Source: Marinihelvus sp942491555 (GTDB taxonomy: Bacteria; Pseudomonadota; Gammaproteobacteria; Xanthomonadales; SZUA-36). From it: a DNA stretch of 64,000 nucleotides. Positions 8,867 to 20,965 of this stretch are shown here, piece after piece; position 1 is the first letter of the stretch; every line of letters starts with the position of its first letter. Under the pieces are notes generated by a model that worked only from the letters and a program-made list of their open reading frames with translations, had not been told where the DNA came from and did no database searches. The stretch is from the NCBI GenBank assembly GCA_942491555.1, contig CALOBN010000001.1:186001-250000 (forward strand). Direction: 5' to 3'. The translations under genes and the position numbers were made by a program.

Positions 8867-10243
8867 TCAGGGACGATCCAGCCGTTCAACGAGCTGTTCG
8901 GCAAGGCCGGTATAACTCGCCGGAGTCATCTCAAGGAGCGCCTTCCGGACCGGCTCTGGAAGGTCCAGACTGCTCAGAAATTCAGCCAGGGATGCCCGGG
9001 TGATTTTCTTGCCCCTGGTAAGTGCCTTGAGTTGTTCATATGGATTTTCGATGCCATGCAGGCGCATGACCGTCTGGATCGGTTCGGCGAGAACTTCCCA
9101 GGCATCATCCAGGTCCTCGGCCAGGCGGGCTTCGTTTACCTCGAGCTTGCCCAGACCCTTGAGCAGTGATGCGTGTCCAATGACACCATGACCCAGCGCG
9201 GTGCCCAGGGTTCGCAGTACCGTGGAATCGGTCAGATCCCGTTGCCAGCGCGATATGGGCAGCTTCTCAGCCAGGTGCGCCAGCAGGGCATTGGCTACGC
9301 CGAAATTGCCCTCGGCGTTTTCAAAGTCGATCGGGTTGACCTTGTGCGGCATGGTGGATGATCCAACCTCGCCCTCTATGGTGCGTTGCCTGAAGTAGCC
9401 AATGGAAATGTACGCCCAGATGTCACGGCACAGATCGATCAGAATCGTTTGTTCGCGCAGCAGGGTGTGGCAGTATTCGGCAATCCAGTCGTGCGGCTCA
9501 ATCTGCGTGGTGAAATCATTCCATGCCAGGCCCAGCGAACCCACAAATTGCTCGCCCAGGGCCGGCCAGTCCAGACCGGGTACGGCAGCGACATGAGCGT
9601 TGAAATTACCCACCGCGCCATTGATCTTGCCCAGGATGGGTTGGGCGGCCAATTGCTCTCGCTGGCGGCCAAGCCGGTTAACGACATTGGCCAGTTCTTT
9701 GCCGAGCGTGGTCGGCGAGGCAGTCTGTCCGTGGGTCCGTGACAGCATGGGCCGCGCCGCATGCGCGCCGGCCAGCCTGGCCAGTTCACCGAGCAGCCGG
9801 TCCATGTCCGGCAGCAGTACCTGCTCCCGTGCATCCCGCAGCATCAGCGCATAGGACAGGTTGTTGATGTCCTCGGAGGTGCAGGCGAAATGCAGAAACT
9901 CCGCACCCGCGGCCAGGCCGGGCTGTCTGGCGAATTCTTCCTTGAGGAAGTACTCCACTGCCTTGACGTCATGATTAGTCACTGACTCGATTTCCTTGAC
10001 GCGCAACGCTTCGCGTTCACCGAAACCATCCAGCAAGTCCTCCAGAAACTGCGTTTCAGCGTCAGTGAGTGCTGGCAGCGCCGGAAAATCAGGGTGTGCG
10101 GCCAGGGCCTGGAACCAGCGAATTTCGATAATCGTGCGATACCGGATAAGACCATATTCGCTGCAGATGGGTCGCAATGCTGCGGTTTTTGAGCCATAGC
10201 GACCATCAACGGAGGTCACTGCGGTGAGGGAAGAAAGTTCCAT
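8867..10243 (-). CDS. purB: Adenylosuccinate lyase
   Basis: A 458-residue enzyme of the fumarase/aspartase superfamily. It releases fumarate from SAICAR and from adenylosuccinate in purine synthesis. The superfamily signature GSSTMPHKVNPIDFENAEG is near residue 295, and SRTHGQTASPTTLGKE near 162 carries a catalytic histidine. Length equals the E. coli enzyme (456). The start MELSSLTAVTSVDGRYG is typical. First gene of purB-roxA, divergent from fumC. Confidence 0.98.
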   Translation of the reverse strand: MELSSLTAVTSVDGRYGSKTAALRPICSEYGLIRYRTIIEIRWFQALAAHPDFPALPALTDAETQFLEDLLDGFGEREALRVKEIESVTNHDVKAVEYFLKEEFARQPGLAAGAEFLHFACTSEDINNLSYALMLRDAREQVLLPDMDRLLGELARLAGAHAARPMLSRTHGQTASPTTLGKELANVVNRLGRQREQLAAQPILGKINGAVGNFNAHVAAVPGLDWPALGEQFVGSLGLAWNDFTTQIEPHDWIAEYCHTLLREQTILIDLCRDIWAYISIGYFRQRTIEGEVGSSTMPHKVNPIDFENAEGNFGVANALLAHLAEKLPISRWQRDLTDSTVLRTLGTALGHGVIGHASLLKGLGKLEVNEARLAEDLDDAWEVLAEPIQTVMRLHGIENPYEQLKALTRGKKITRASLAEFLSSLDLPEPVRKALLEMTPASYTGLAEQLVERLDRP

Positions 10244-10329
10244 TAGTCGCGCCTTTTATCGTCCAGCCGGCGTGGCCGGCCACTGCGGTTCAGGGGCGCC
10301 AATCATACACCGCCAGGGTCGGTGCTTCA

Positions 10330-10370
10330 GCCCCCGGGGGCAGCCAGCATCCCCCGGTCGCGTTTATAAT
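10330..10370 (+). promoter_or_regulatory. fumC promoter region with a GC palindrome
   Basis: A perfect TATAAT -10 at 10365-10370 lies 27 bases before the fumC ATG. The -35 position shows no match. Instead a 12-bp palindrome GCCCCCGGGGGC at 10330-10341 sits where an activator or repressor could bind (about -36 to -47). The rest of the 153-base purB-fumC gap shows no gene. Confidence 0.5.
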
Positions 10371-10396
10371 GAAGCCCATCACATTGGAGTATGGAA

Positions 10397-11794
10397 ATGA
10401 GCGAACAGCAAGATAGCGCAACCCGGACCGAGCAAGACAGCATGGGCGAACTGCAGGTACCTGCCTGGGCACTGTGGGGCGCGCAGACCCAACGCGCCGT
10501 GGAGAACTTCCCGATTAGCGGTTTATGCATGCCGCGGCCTTTCATTCGGGCCCTGGGATTAATCAAGGCGGCCTGCGCCAGGGTAAATTTCGAGCTGGGT
10601 CTGCTCGATGAGGCACGTGCTGTTGCCATCATTGCTGCCGCGGAGCGCGTTGCTAATGGCGAGTTCGACAAGCATTTTCCTATCGATATTTTTCAGACCG
10701 GTTCGGGTACCAGTTCGAACATGAACGCCAACGAGGTCATTGCCCACCTGGCATCAGCAGATGGCACGGTCCAGGTACACCCCAATGATCATGTCAACAT
10801 GGGGCAGAGCTCCAACGATGTAATTCCGACGGCAATCCAGGTCAGCGCCTGCCTGGTAGCGAGTGAAGACCTGTTGCCCGCGATGAAACACCTTCGAGGG
10901 GTCATTGATGAGAAAGCGGATGCGCTCAGCGAGGTGGTCAAAACGGGTCGAACACACCTCATGGACGCCATGCCGATCACGTTTGGCCAGGAACTGGGAG
11001 CCTGGAGCAGCCAGGTCGATTCAGGACGCCGACGAGTGAAAAGTGCGCTTAAACGCGTTCGCCAGTTGCCCCTGGGTGGTACAGCAGTGGGTACAGGCAT
11101 TAATGCTCATCCGGAATTTGGCCCCAGGGTGGCGCAGGCTCTGCGAGCGTCCACTGGTTTTCACTTTAAGTCAGCCAAAAATTATTTTGAGGGTATCGCT
11201 TCACAGGATGCCGCCGTGGAGTTGTCCGGGCAGCTTAAAACCTATGCCTGCAGCCTGATGAAAATTGCCAACGACCTGCGTCTCATGAATTCCGGACCCC
11301 TGGCGGGTATCGGCGACATTGAGTTGCCTGCACTGCAGCCGGGTTCTTCGATCATGCCGGGTAAGGTCAATCCGGTGATTCCCGAGGCCACCTGCATGGT
11401 CTGCGCCCAGGTGATCGGTAATGATGCGGCCATCACCGTGGGCGGGCAGGCTGGTAACTTTCAGTTGAATGTCATGTTGCCCGTGGTGGCATATAACCTT
11501 CTGGAAAGCCTGGGTATTCTGTCCAGTATCAGTGTCGCGCTGGCGGATTCGGCCATTCAGGGCTTCACAGTGCGCGAAGACCGTATCCAGGGCGCGCTGG
11601 AACGTAACCCGATTCTGGTCACCGCATTGAATTCTGTGATTGGTTATGAGTTGGGTGCGGCGACCGCCAAGCAAGCCTACAAGGAAGGCCGGCCGATACT
11701 GGAAGTCGCGCTGGAGACCACGGGCCTTGATGAGGCCAAGCTCCGGGAACTGCTTGACCCCCTGGATCTGACCCGGGGCGGAATCAAGAAATAG
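10397..11794 (+). CDS. fumC: Class II fumarate hydratase
   Basis: A 465-residue iron-free fumarase that converts fumarate to malate in the TCA cycle. Signature GSSIMPGKVNPVIPE is near residue 317, with the substrate-binding GSGTSSNMNANEVIA near 100 and TGRTHLMDAMPI near 185. Two in-frame ATGs exist. GGAG at 10386-10389 is only 1 base from the first (10391) and 7 bases from the second (10397), so I chose the second. Ends convergent with the ABC permease gene. Confidence 0.96.
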   Translation: MSEQQDSATRTEQDSMGELQVPAWALWGAQTQRAVENFPISGLCMPRPFIRALGLIKAACARVNFELGLLDEARAVAIIAAAERVANGEFDKHFPIDIFQTGSGTSSNMNANEVIAHLASADGTVQVHPNDHVNMGQSSNDVIPTAIQVSACLVASEDLLPAMKHLRGVIDEKADALSEVVKTGRTHLMDAMPITFGQELGAWSSQVDSGRRRVKSALKRVRQLPLGGTAVGTGINAHPEFGPRVAQALRASTGFHFKSAKNYFEGIASQDAAVELSGQLKTYACSLMKIANDLRLMNSGPLAGIGDIELPALQPGSSIMPGKVNPVIPEATCMVCAQVIGNDAAITVGGQAGNFQLNVMLPVVAYNLLESLGILSSISVALADSAIQGFTVREDRIQGALERNPILVTALNSVIGYELGAATAKQAYKEGRPILEVALETTGLDEAKLRELLDPLDLTRGGIKK

Positions 11795-11804
11795 CCGGTC
11801 AGTG

Positions 11805-11837
11805 CAGCGGCCGGTCCGGTTTGCGCACCGGCCGCTG
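11805..11837. terminator. Bidirectional hairpin between fumC and the ABC permease
   Basis: A perfect 11-bp inverted repeat (CAGCGGCCGGT / ACCGGCCGCTG) with an 11-base loop in the 64-base gap between two convergent genes. No U-run on either side, so termination may be inefficient or need other factors. Confidence 0.5.
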
Positions 11838-11858
11838 ACAGATTGATCGATTGGCTGC

Positions 11859-12809
11859 CTAGTTATCCGTCGCGCGGGTTCGAAACCAAAGAGCGCCGGC
11901 AAGAAACACCGCTGCAATTACCAGCCCGGCCAGCATCTGCTGACTGAACAGGCGGTCGAGCATGTTGCCGATCGTCACTGCACTGTCAAAATCGTTGGTC
12001 GTGGGTACGCCCAGGCTGACGATGACCCGTTGGGGTCCTTCGTCGGCCGACAGGATCAGCGGGCTGTTGGCGTACCAGTTGCCAATAATTCCAAACAGGT
12101 TTCCACTGAAGGTGAATGTCTCGAGGAACTTTATCCAGATCTGGAGCACCGCAATGATAATCGGCGGCAATACCGCAAACAGCAGGGGAATTCGCGGCGC
12201 AAACGAGGACACCAGCAACAACCAGCCGTACAGCGGCAAGGCCCAGATGGAATAGGCAAGCCACGAGGCCAGCACCATAAACCATGCTTTCACTGGTTGA
12301 CCGAGCGCAATAAAGAGGGTCCAGGGATTCTCACCGGCGTACATGACCATGCCTGAGGCGATCAGCAGAGTGATGATTTGCGTCAGCACATAGACCACCC
12401 AGAACACCAGCGGAATGAGGACCATGGCCGTGAGCAGCTTTGACAGCAGCGTGATGGTGTCGGAGGCGGGCAGAGACTTCCAGAACAAAATGGAGCGGTC
12501 TTTGCGGTCGTCATAAAGCGCACCCAGCAGGTAGAAGAAAATAACCACGCCCATGACAAAGGTAAACAGCAGCGACCCACCCAGTAAGTTACTTCCGTAG
12601 ATGATCGCTGCGCGGGTTTCCTCGGGCACCTCTGCCAGCATGCGCACGCCTTCCTTGAAGCTGTACAGGTCATTGTCAAAATGCACGGTTGTCCAGATGG
12701 TCATGAGTGCACCGATGATATACAGCGCGCCGATGACGATTGGCGTGGTTCGTATGGCGCCGCGGTTTTCGAAAAATTCGCGCTGGATCAGTGCCACTAA
12801 GCGATTCAT
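11859..12809 (-). CDS. ABC-2 type transporter permease
   Basis: A 316-residue membrane protein with about six predicted helices (near 22-42, 78-98, 125-150, 180-205, 210-235 and 292-309). The cytoplasmic loop DDRKDRSILFWKSLPASD after helix 2 resembles the coupling segment of Ytr-like and bacitracin/lantibiotic exporter permeases. It overlaps the ATPase gene by 4 bases and must be its membrane partner. Last gene of the GntR-controlled unit. The substrate is unknown; envelope stress or peptide efflux is the usual theme for YtrA-linked transporters. Confidence 0.85.
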   Translation of the reverse strand: MNRLVALIQREFFENRGAIRTTPIVIGALYIIGALMTIWTTVHFDNDLYSFKEGVRMLAEVPEETRAAIIYGSNLLGGSLLFTFVMGVVIFFYLLGALYDDRKDRSILFWKSLPASDTITLLSKLLTAMVLIPLVFWVVYVLTQIITLLIASGMVMYAGENPWTLFIALGQPVKAWFMVLASWLAYSIWALPLYGWLLLVSSFAPRIPLLFAVLPPIIIAVLQIWIKFLETFTFSGNLFGIIGNWYANSPLILSADEGPQRVIVSLGVPTTNDFDSAVTIGNMLDRLFSQQMLAGLVIAAVFLAGALWFRTRATDN

Positions 12810-13666
12810 GCCGACGCTCCCTGGCTCATGGTCGCAACAAACAGGTCGGCGACGCTGGGTGTATGCAGTTCCCCGAGCGCTTCGAGCTGCTCGCGATCGA
12901 CACCTTTAAACAGGAAGATGTGACGCCCCATGAGTACGCGCTCAAATAAAGGTCCCAAAGCGCGGGCCGCCTCCGCCTGGTCGGCACGCACCATTAATTC
13001 GGTGTAGTCCTCCTGGACCTTCTCCATGCTGCAGTCCAGGGCGATTTTGCCGTCCTGGATGAAGATCAGATCACTGAGGATATGCTCAACTTCTTCCACC
13101 TGGTGAGTGGTAATCACAATGGTTCGTTCTTCGTCGAAGTAGTCATTGAGCAAATTGGTGTAAAACGACTTCCGGTAAATGATGTCCAGGCCAAGGGTAG
13201 GCTCATCAAGAACCAGCAAGCGCGCATCAATCGCCATCACAATGGACAGGTGCAATTGCACTACCATGCCTTTGGAGAGCTGCTTGACCTTGTGGTCCTG
13301 GGTGACCTTGGTAGCGGAGAGATATTTGAGGCACTTCTCACGAGAGAATCTCGGGTGAATTTTCTCGGTCAGGTCAATCAGTTCGCTGACCCGGATCCAG
13401 CGTGGCAGGACGGCGACATCGGCAATAAAGCAGACATCTTCCATGAGCGCTGCGCGCTGTTTGGAGGGGTCTTTGCCCAGAACCTTCAGTTCACCCTCAA
13501 AATTAGCCAGTCCAAGCATGGCTTTTAGGGCCGAGGTTTTGCCGGCGCCGTTGGGGCCGATCAGTCCGACGATGCGACCGGTAGGAATCGCCAGGTCAAT
13601 ATGATCCACGGCCACTGATCTTCCGTATCGTTTAGTCAGGCCGCGGGCTTCGATCACATTAGTCAT
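12806..13666 (-). CDS. ABC transporter ATP-binding protein (YtrB-like)
   Basis: A 286-residue ATPase. Walker A GPNGAGKT is at 37-44, the signature LSKGM near 135 (a variant of LSGGQ), Walker B LLVLDEPTLGLD follows, and the switch histidine is in ITTHQVEEVE. A longer reading begins at 13723, but an AGGAGA ribosome site lies 9 bases before the ATG at 13666, so I use that start; it overlaps the repressor gene by 8 bases. The C-terminal 80 residues after the H-loop are the accessory domain usual in this type. Pairs with the permease. Confidence 0.9.
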   Translation of the reverse strand: MTNVIEARGLTKRYGRSVAVDHIDLAIPTGRIVGLIGPNGAGKTSALKAMLGLANFEGELKVLGKDPSKQRAALMEDVCFIADVAVLPRWIRVSELIDLTEKIHPRFSREKCLKYLSATKVTQDHKVKQLSKGMVVQLHLSIVMAIDARLLVLDEPTLGLDIIYRKSFYTNLLNDYFDEERTIVITTHQVEEVEHILSDLIFIQDGKIALDCSMEKVQEDYTELMVRADQAEAARALGPLFERVLMGRHIFLFKGVDREQLEALGELHTPSVADLFVATMSQGASA

Positions 13667-14036
13667 CGCTGTCATTCTCCTGTTGTCCGGCTTCCCGGGG
13701 CAGATCAGCGAGCTTGAGTCCAAGCTGCGTAATCCGTTCCAGCATTGCCGGCCATTCTTCTTGTATGAATTTATGTCGCTCGCTTTCGATCAGTTTCTGG
13801 CGCGCGCCATCGCAGACGAACATGCCCAGACCGCGTCGTTTCTCCACGAGCCCCTCATCAACGAGGGCCTGGTAGGATTTTGATACGGTGATGGGATTGA
13901 GCTGGAAATCTGAGGCGACGGTGCGCACCGAGGGCAGGGCATCGCCCTCGGCCAGCGTGCCGTCGAGAATCATTGCAATCGTGCGTTCTTTCAATTGCCA
14001 ATAAATAGGCTGGCTATCATTCCACTGGGTCACCAC
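13659..14036 (-). CDS. GntR-family repressor, YtrA subfamily
   Basis: A 125-residue regulator with an N-terminal winged helix (about 10-75: PIYWQLKERT, LPSVRTVASDFQLNPITVSKSYQALVDEGL) and only a short C-terminal helical dimerisation tail. That is the YtrA architecture, which controls linked ABC transporters. GTG start. It begins 8 bases after the small membrane protein gene and overlaps the ATPase gene. The 24-base inverted repeat at 14344-14367, over the unit's predicted promoter, is the probable operator, implying autoregulation. Confidence 0.9.
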   Translation of the reverse strand: MVTQWNDSQPIYWQLKERTIAMILDGTLAEGDALPSVRTVASDFQLNPITVSKSYQALVDEGLVEKRRGLGMFVCDGARQKLIESERHKFIQEEWPAMLERITQLGLKLADLPREAGQQENDSDD

Positions 14037-14044
14037 GGCGCCGG

Positions 14045-14293
14045 TCAGCCGTGGCGGAACAGAAGGAAACGGGCAGCCAGCGGCTTAACGCTGCCGGTGG
14101 CATCGTCCGAGGTCGGGTCATGTTCGACCTTTTTTATCTCGCCGGGCATCGCTGTACTCGGCGCGCCGGGCACGGGATTATCCATCGAGTCATTCAAAGT
14201 GCCGCCGACGGCCGTCACAACCAGCACCAGTGCAACGGCGATTGCTGCGCGGTCCGGTATGCGAAGAGTGATGCGTCTTTTCAACTTGGCCAT
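14045..14293 (-). CDS. Small single-span membrane protein, first gene of the GntR-ABC unit
   Basis: An 82-residue protein I do not recognise. The N-terminus is strongly basic (MAKLKRRITLRIPDR), followed by one hydrophobic helix at about 16-33 and an acidic/Pro-rich tail. The topology suggests an inner-membrane anchor or an uncleaved signal with the tail outside. A longer reading from 14341 is possible, but AGGAC 8 bases before the ATG at 14293 and the promoter position favour this start. It leads the operon with the repressor and ABC transporter, so it may be a transporter accessory or a sensor. Function unknown. Confidence 0.6.
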   Translation of the reverse strand: MAKLKRRITLRIPDRAAIAVALVLVVTAVGGTLNDSMDNPVPGAPSTAMPGEIKKVEHDPTSDDATGSVKPLAARFLLFRHG

Positions 14294-14343
14294 GATCTTG
14301 TCCTGGTTCCGTTTCTGACCTGTTCGTCCGGTCTGTGTCATTA

Positions 14344-14384
14344 GGTGTTGTAGTGAAGTATAACACCATTCAGCATCGTTGCAA
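14344..14384 (-). promoter_or_regulatory. Promoter and probable GntR operator of the small-protein-GntR-ABC unit
   Basis: On the minus strand TTGCAA (complement of 14379-14384) and TATACT (complement of 14357-14362) are 16 bases apart. An inverted repeat at 14344-14367, GGTGTT...AACACC with symmetric inner TA/TA, spans the -10 box. A repressor bound there would block RNA polymerase, which fits autoregulation by the encoded YtrA-type protein. Confidence 0.6.
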
Positions 14385-14418
14385 GCCCTGTCCAGGATTT
14401 TTTACTGGTGTTCTTCGC

Positions 14419-14447
14419 TTGCGGCGCTACCCGTGGTCTAGGACAAT
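14419..14447 (+). promoter_or_regulatory. Weak candidate promoter for the FKBP gene
   Basis: TTGCGG at 14419-14424 and GACAAT at 14442-14447 are 17 bases apart, each with four matches to consensus. The predicted start would be about 27 bases before the ATG. Confidence 0.3.
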
Positions 14448-14480
14448 GCGCCACTGCATTCACATAGGAGTACCTTGCTC

Positions 14481-15167
14481 ATGAAACTACAGGTATCTGC
14501 CGCTTGGGCAGCCCTGATCCTGGTTGGCGCCACTGGCGTCCAGGCAACGGAATTGGATTCACAGGAAAAGCAGCTGAGCTACATGTTCGGCATGGATATT
14601 GGTTCGTCCCTGAAAGCGCAGGAAGAGGCGCTTGATCTGGACGTGCTCTTCGACGGACTGCGTGCGGTTTATGAAGGCAGTGAGACGGCCATGAGCGAGG
14701 AAGAAGCAGCGGCTGTGCGCCAGGCTTATATCGCTCAGCGCCAGGAGGCGATGGCCGTTGCGCAGATGGCGGCGGCAGGTGCAAACCTTGCTGCAGCCGA
14801 AGCGTTTCTCGCCGAGAATGCGGCCAATGAGGGTGTGATGACCACAGACTCAGGCCTTCAGTACGTGGTCGTTACCCAGGGTGATGGTCCCATGCCGGGT
14901 CCCACCGACACAGTCTCGGTTCATTACCGCGGCATGCTGGCTGATGGAACGGAATTCGACAGTTCCTACAGCCGCAACCAGCCACTTTCAATTGGTGTAA
15001 ACCAGGTTATCCCGGGCTGGACAGAAGGTTTGCAGATGATGACGGTTGGCAGCACCTACACCTTCTTCATTCCGCCGCAACTGGGTTATGGCGAGTCGGG
15101 TGGTGGTCCGATTCCTCCCAACGCCGCGCTCGTTTTCGAGGTTGAGTTGCTGGATATTGAGGGCTAG
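14481..15167 (+). CDS. FKBP-type peptidyl-prolyl isomerase, exported (FkpA/Mip-like)
   Basis: A 228-residue isomerase that speeds proline isomerisation in envelope proteins. A signal peptide spans about 1-22 (ending VQATELD). The helical N-terminal dimerisation domain runs to about 105 and the FKBP catalytic domain from about 118 to the end, with TVSVHYRGMLADGTEFDSSY, VIPGWTEGLQMM and FIPPQLGYG. A TTG at 14475 also opens the frame, but AGGAG at 14466-14470 is spaced 10 bases from the ATG at 14481, which I prefer. A strong hairpin follows the stop. Confidence 0.92.
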   Translation: MKLQVSAAWAALILVGATGVQATELDSQEKQLSYMFGMDIGSSLKAQEEALDLDVLFDGLRAVYEGSETAMSEEEAAAVRQAYIAQRQEAMAVAQMAAAGANLAAAEAFLAENAANEGVMTTDSGLQYVVVTQGDGPMPGPTDTVSVHYRGMLADGTEFDSSYSRNQPLSIGVNQVIPGWTEGLQMMTVGSTYTFFIPPQLGYGESGGGPIPPNAALVFEVELLDIEG

Positions 15168-15204
15168 TAATGATTGCCCTCGGGGGCATGAAGCTTTGAT
15201 CAAA

Positions 15205-15226
15205 CATCGGCCCCGTGGGGCCGATG
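15205..15226 (+). terminator. Hairpin after the FKBP gene
   Basis: A perfect 10-bp inverted repeat (CATCGGCCCC / GGGGCCGATG) around GT, 38 bases past the FKBP stop and 29 bases before ugd. Only scattered T follow, so it may be a partial terminator between the two genes. Confidence 0.5.
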
Positions 15227-15254
15227 TGCGTTACGGGCCTGGAGAGGCAAGGAA

Positions 15255-16577
15255 ATGCGTGTAGCGGTTATAGGTGGAGGTTACGTGGGCCTGGTATCGG
15301 CAGCCGGTCTGTCCCAGGTCGGACATCACGTGGTGTGCATGGACCAGGATCAGACGCGTGTTGAAGAACTGCGTCGTGGTGAGATTCCCATCTATGAACC
15401 CGGGCTGACCCCGATGGTGCAGGAAAATCAGCGCGAAGGGCGCCTGCGATTTACCGCGGACATCAAGGATGTACTACAACACGCAGAGATTGTTCTGATT
15501 GCCGTGGGAACCCCTGCCGGAGAAAATGGTTCGGCAGACCTCAGGCAAGTACTTGCCGTGGCTGAGGCCATTGGCGCAAACATTACTGAGCCGCTTTTGG
15601 TTGTCACCAAGTCAACGGTTCCGGTGGGTACTGGCGACCGGGTGCGGGAAACCATCCGCTCGCAGATCGAGGCCCGCGGGCTCGACGTGGCGTTTGCCAT
15701 TGCCTCCAACCCCGAGTTCCTGGCCGTGGGCGTTGCGATTGCCAACTTCATGCGCCCGGACCGTATTGTTATCGGTGTTGACGCGGCGGCTTCTGAAGCA
15801 AAACTACGCGAGCTCTATGCTCCGTTTAATCGAAATCATGAAAAGCTGCTGTGTATGGATATCCGCTCAGCGGAGCTCACCAAGTATGCCGCCAACGCGA
15901 TGCTGGCGACCCGCATCAGCGCCATGAACGAGCTGGCCAACGTGGCTGAGGTTGTGGGCGCTGATATTGAAAAAGTCCGACTTGGAATCGGCTCGGACCC
16001 GCGCATCGGCTATTCTTTCATCTATCCCGGCGCAGGGTATGGCGGGAGTTGCTTTCCAAAAGATGTCAGAGCGCTGGCGCTCACGGCGCGCGAAGCCGGT
16101 TATGAGACACAAATTCTGGACGCGGTCGAGTCCGTCAACACCCGGCAACGCTGCAAACTCTTCGAGTTACTGGGCCGGCACGCACAGGGTCACCTGGAAG
16201 GCCTGACGGTGGCGCTCTGGGGCCTGGCGTTTAAACCCAATACGGACGATATACGCGAGGCGCCTGCACTGGTCCTGCTCGAACAGCTGTTGCAGGCCGG
16301 TGTTCAGGTCCGCGCCCATGATCCGCAGGCCATGGATGCCGTGCGCGCGCGGTACGGGCAACATCCGCAGCTGAGTTTGTTTGATGACCCCTATGAAGCC
16401 GCCGAGGGCAGCGATGCGATGGTGCTCGTCACCGAATGGCGGCAGTACTGGGCGCCTGATTTTGCGCGCCTGGCCGATCTCATGGGGCAGCCGGTCATAT
16501 TTGACGGGCGCAATATCTGGCCGCCGGATGTGGTCCGGGCCCGCGGTTTCACCTACTATTCGATCGGTCGCCCGTAA
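15255..16577 (+). CDS. ugd: UDP-glucose 6-dehydrogenase
   Basis: A 440-residue NAD-dependent enzyme that oxidises UDP-glucose twice to UDP-glucuronate, a precursor of exopolysaccharide and lipid A sugars. The N-terminal Rossmann motif is GGGYVGLVSAAG at 7-18. The catalytic cysteine is in GAGYGGSCFPKDVRAL near residue 260, and the C-terminal domain has LWGLAFKPNTDDIREAP. GDP-mannose dehydrogenase is a close relative, but overall pattern and length fit Ugd. A GGCAAGGAA ribosome site precedes the ATG. No glycosyltransferase cluster adjoins it. Confidence 0.9.
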   Translation: MRVAVIGGGYVGLVSAAGLSQVGHHVVCMDQDQTRVEELRRGEIPIYEPGLTPMVQENQREGRLRFTADIKDVLQHAEIVLIAVGTPAGENGSADLRQVLAVAEAIGANITEPLLVVTKSTVPVGTGDRVRETIRSQIEARGLDVAFAIASNPEFLAVGVAIANFMRPDRIVIGVDAAASEAKLRELYAPFNRNHEKLLCMDIRSAELTKYAANAMLATRISAMNELANVAEVVGADIEKVRLGIGSDPRIGYSFIYPGAGYGGSCFPKDVRALALTAREAGYETQILDAVESVNTRQRCKLFELLGRHAQGHLEGLTVALWGLAFKPNTDDIREAPALVLLEQLLQAGVQVRAHDPQAMDAVRARYGQHPQLSLFDDPYEAAEGSDAMVLVTEWRQYWAPDFARLADLMGQPVIFDGRNIWPPDVVRARGFTYYSIGRP

Positions 16578-16630
16578 CGGGCACGAACCTGTTTTTCGGC
16601 CCGGCTGGGCCCCTGAACCTGTAACGCACA

Positions 16631-17212
16631 ATGAGTGACTCCCTACAAGACCAGCTGTTGGCCCTTGGTTTGGCCAAGGAAAAGCCCAAGGCGGCCCCGG
16701 GTGGGCGCAAGCAGAAACATCATGCCCGTAAAGCGGGCAATGGGAAGGGCGGGCGAGCCAAACAACGCCAGTCCGAAGTTGATCGCGCCCCGGCCAGCGG
16801 CAAGGGCGGTGAAATCTCGCTGGATGCAGCCTACCGGGCCCGGCAAAAAGATGAGAAGACCAGTTCCGAACGGGCCCGTGCCGAGAAACGCGCGCTGGAT
16901 CTGGAACGGCGCAGAATCAATACGGAAATTGAAAACCTGCTCAAGGACCAGTCACTGAATGACCGCGAAGGCGCCCTGAAACGAAACTTTCTCTACAAGG
17001 GAAAAATTCGCAGTGTGCGTGTCAACGAGGCACAGCTCAAGGCGCTGAATGAAGGGGCCCTGGCCCTGGTCTTTCTGCGCGGTGATTACCTGCTGGTCAC
17101 GCCGGAGCTTGCCGCCAGGGTGGCCCGGTTGTCTCCCGAGCATATTCCGGATCTGGGCGGCGATGCGCCGGAGGAAGAGGAATTTCCCGTACCGGACGAC
17201 CTGATCTGGTGA
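16631..17212 (+). CDS. DUF2058 family protein (YaiL-like)
   Basis: A 193-residue highly charged soluble protein. Residues 1-65 are Lys/Arg/Gly-rich and probably disordered. A helical, coiled-coil-like segment at about 72-105 (ARAEKRALDLERRRINTEIE) follows, then a compact C-terminal part with RNFLYKGKIRSVRVNEAQ. This matches the YaiL/DUF2058 family of gammaproteobacteria, whose function is unknown; the basic head suggests nucleic acid or ribosome contact. It starts 53 bases after ugd and is convergent with metH. Confidence 0.8.
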   Translation: MSDSLQDQLLALGLAKEKPKAAPGGRKQKHHARKAGNGKGGRAKQRQSEVDRAPASGKGGEISLDAAYRARQKDEKTSSERARAEKRALDLERRRINTEIENLLKDQSLNDREGALKRNFLYKGKIRSVRVNEAQLKALNEGALALVFLRGDYLLVTPELAARVARLSPEHIPDLGGDAPEEEEFPVPDDLIW

Positions 17213-17217
17213 ACAAC

Positions 17218-17244
17218 GGCTGACGTTACTGGTTCAGCCCTGTT

Positions 17245-17246
<2 letters not shown>
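17218..17246 (+). terminator. Terminator between the DUF2058 gene and metH
   Basis: GGCTGA and TCAGCC form a 6-bp stem with a 10-base loop, followed by CTGTTTT. It is directly after the DUF2058 stop and touches the metH stop codon, so it may serve the plus-strand unit. Confidence 0.5.
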
Positions 17247-20946
<3,700 letters not shown>

Positions 20947-20965
20947 TGAATACTCTCTGTACGGC

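Noticed and set aside
16578..16630. GAACCTGT direct repeat and GGCCC/GGGCC mini-hairpin after ugd
   Set aside because: Short stem (5 bp) and two-copy repeat; likely chance in GC-rich DNA.
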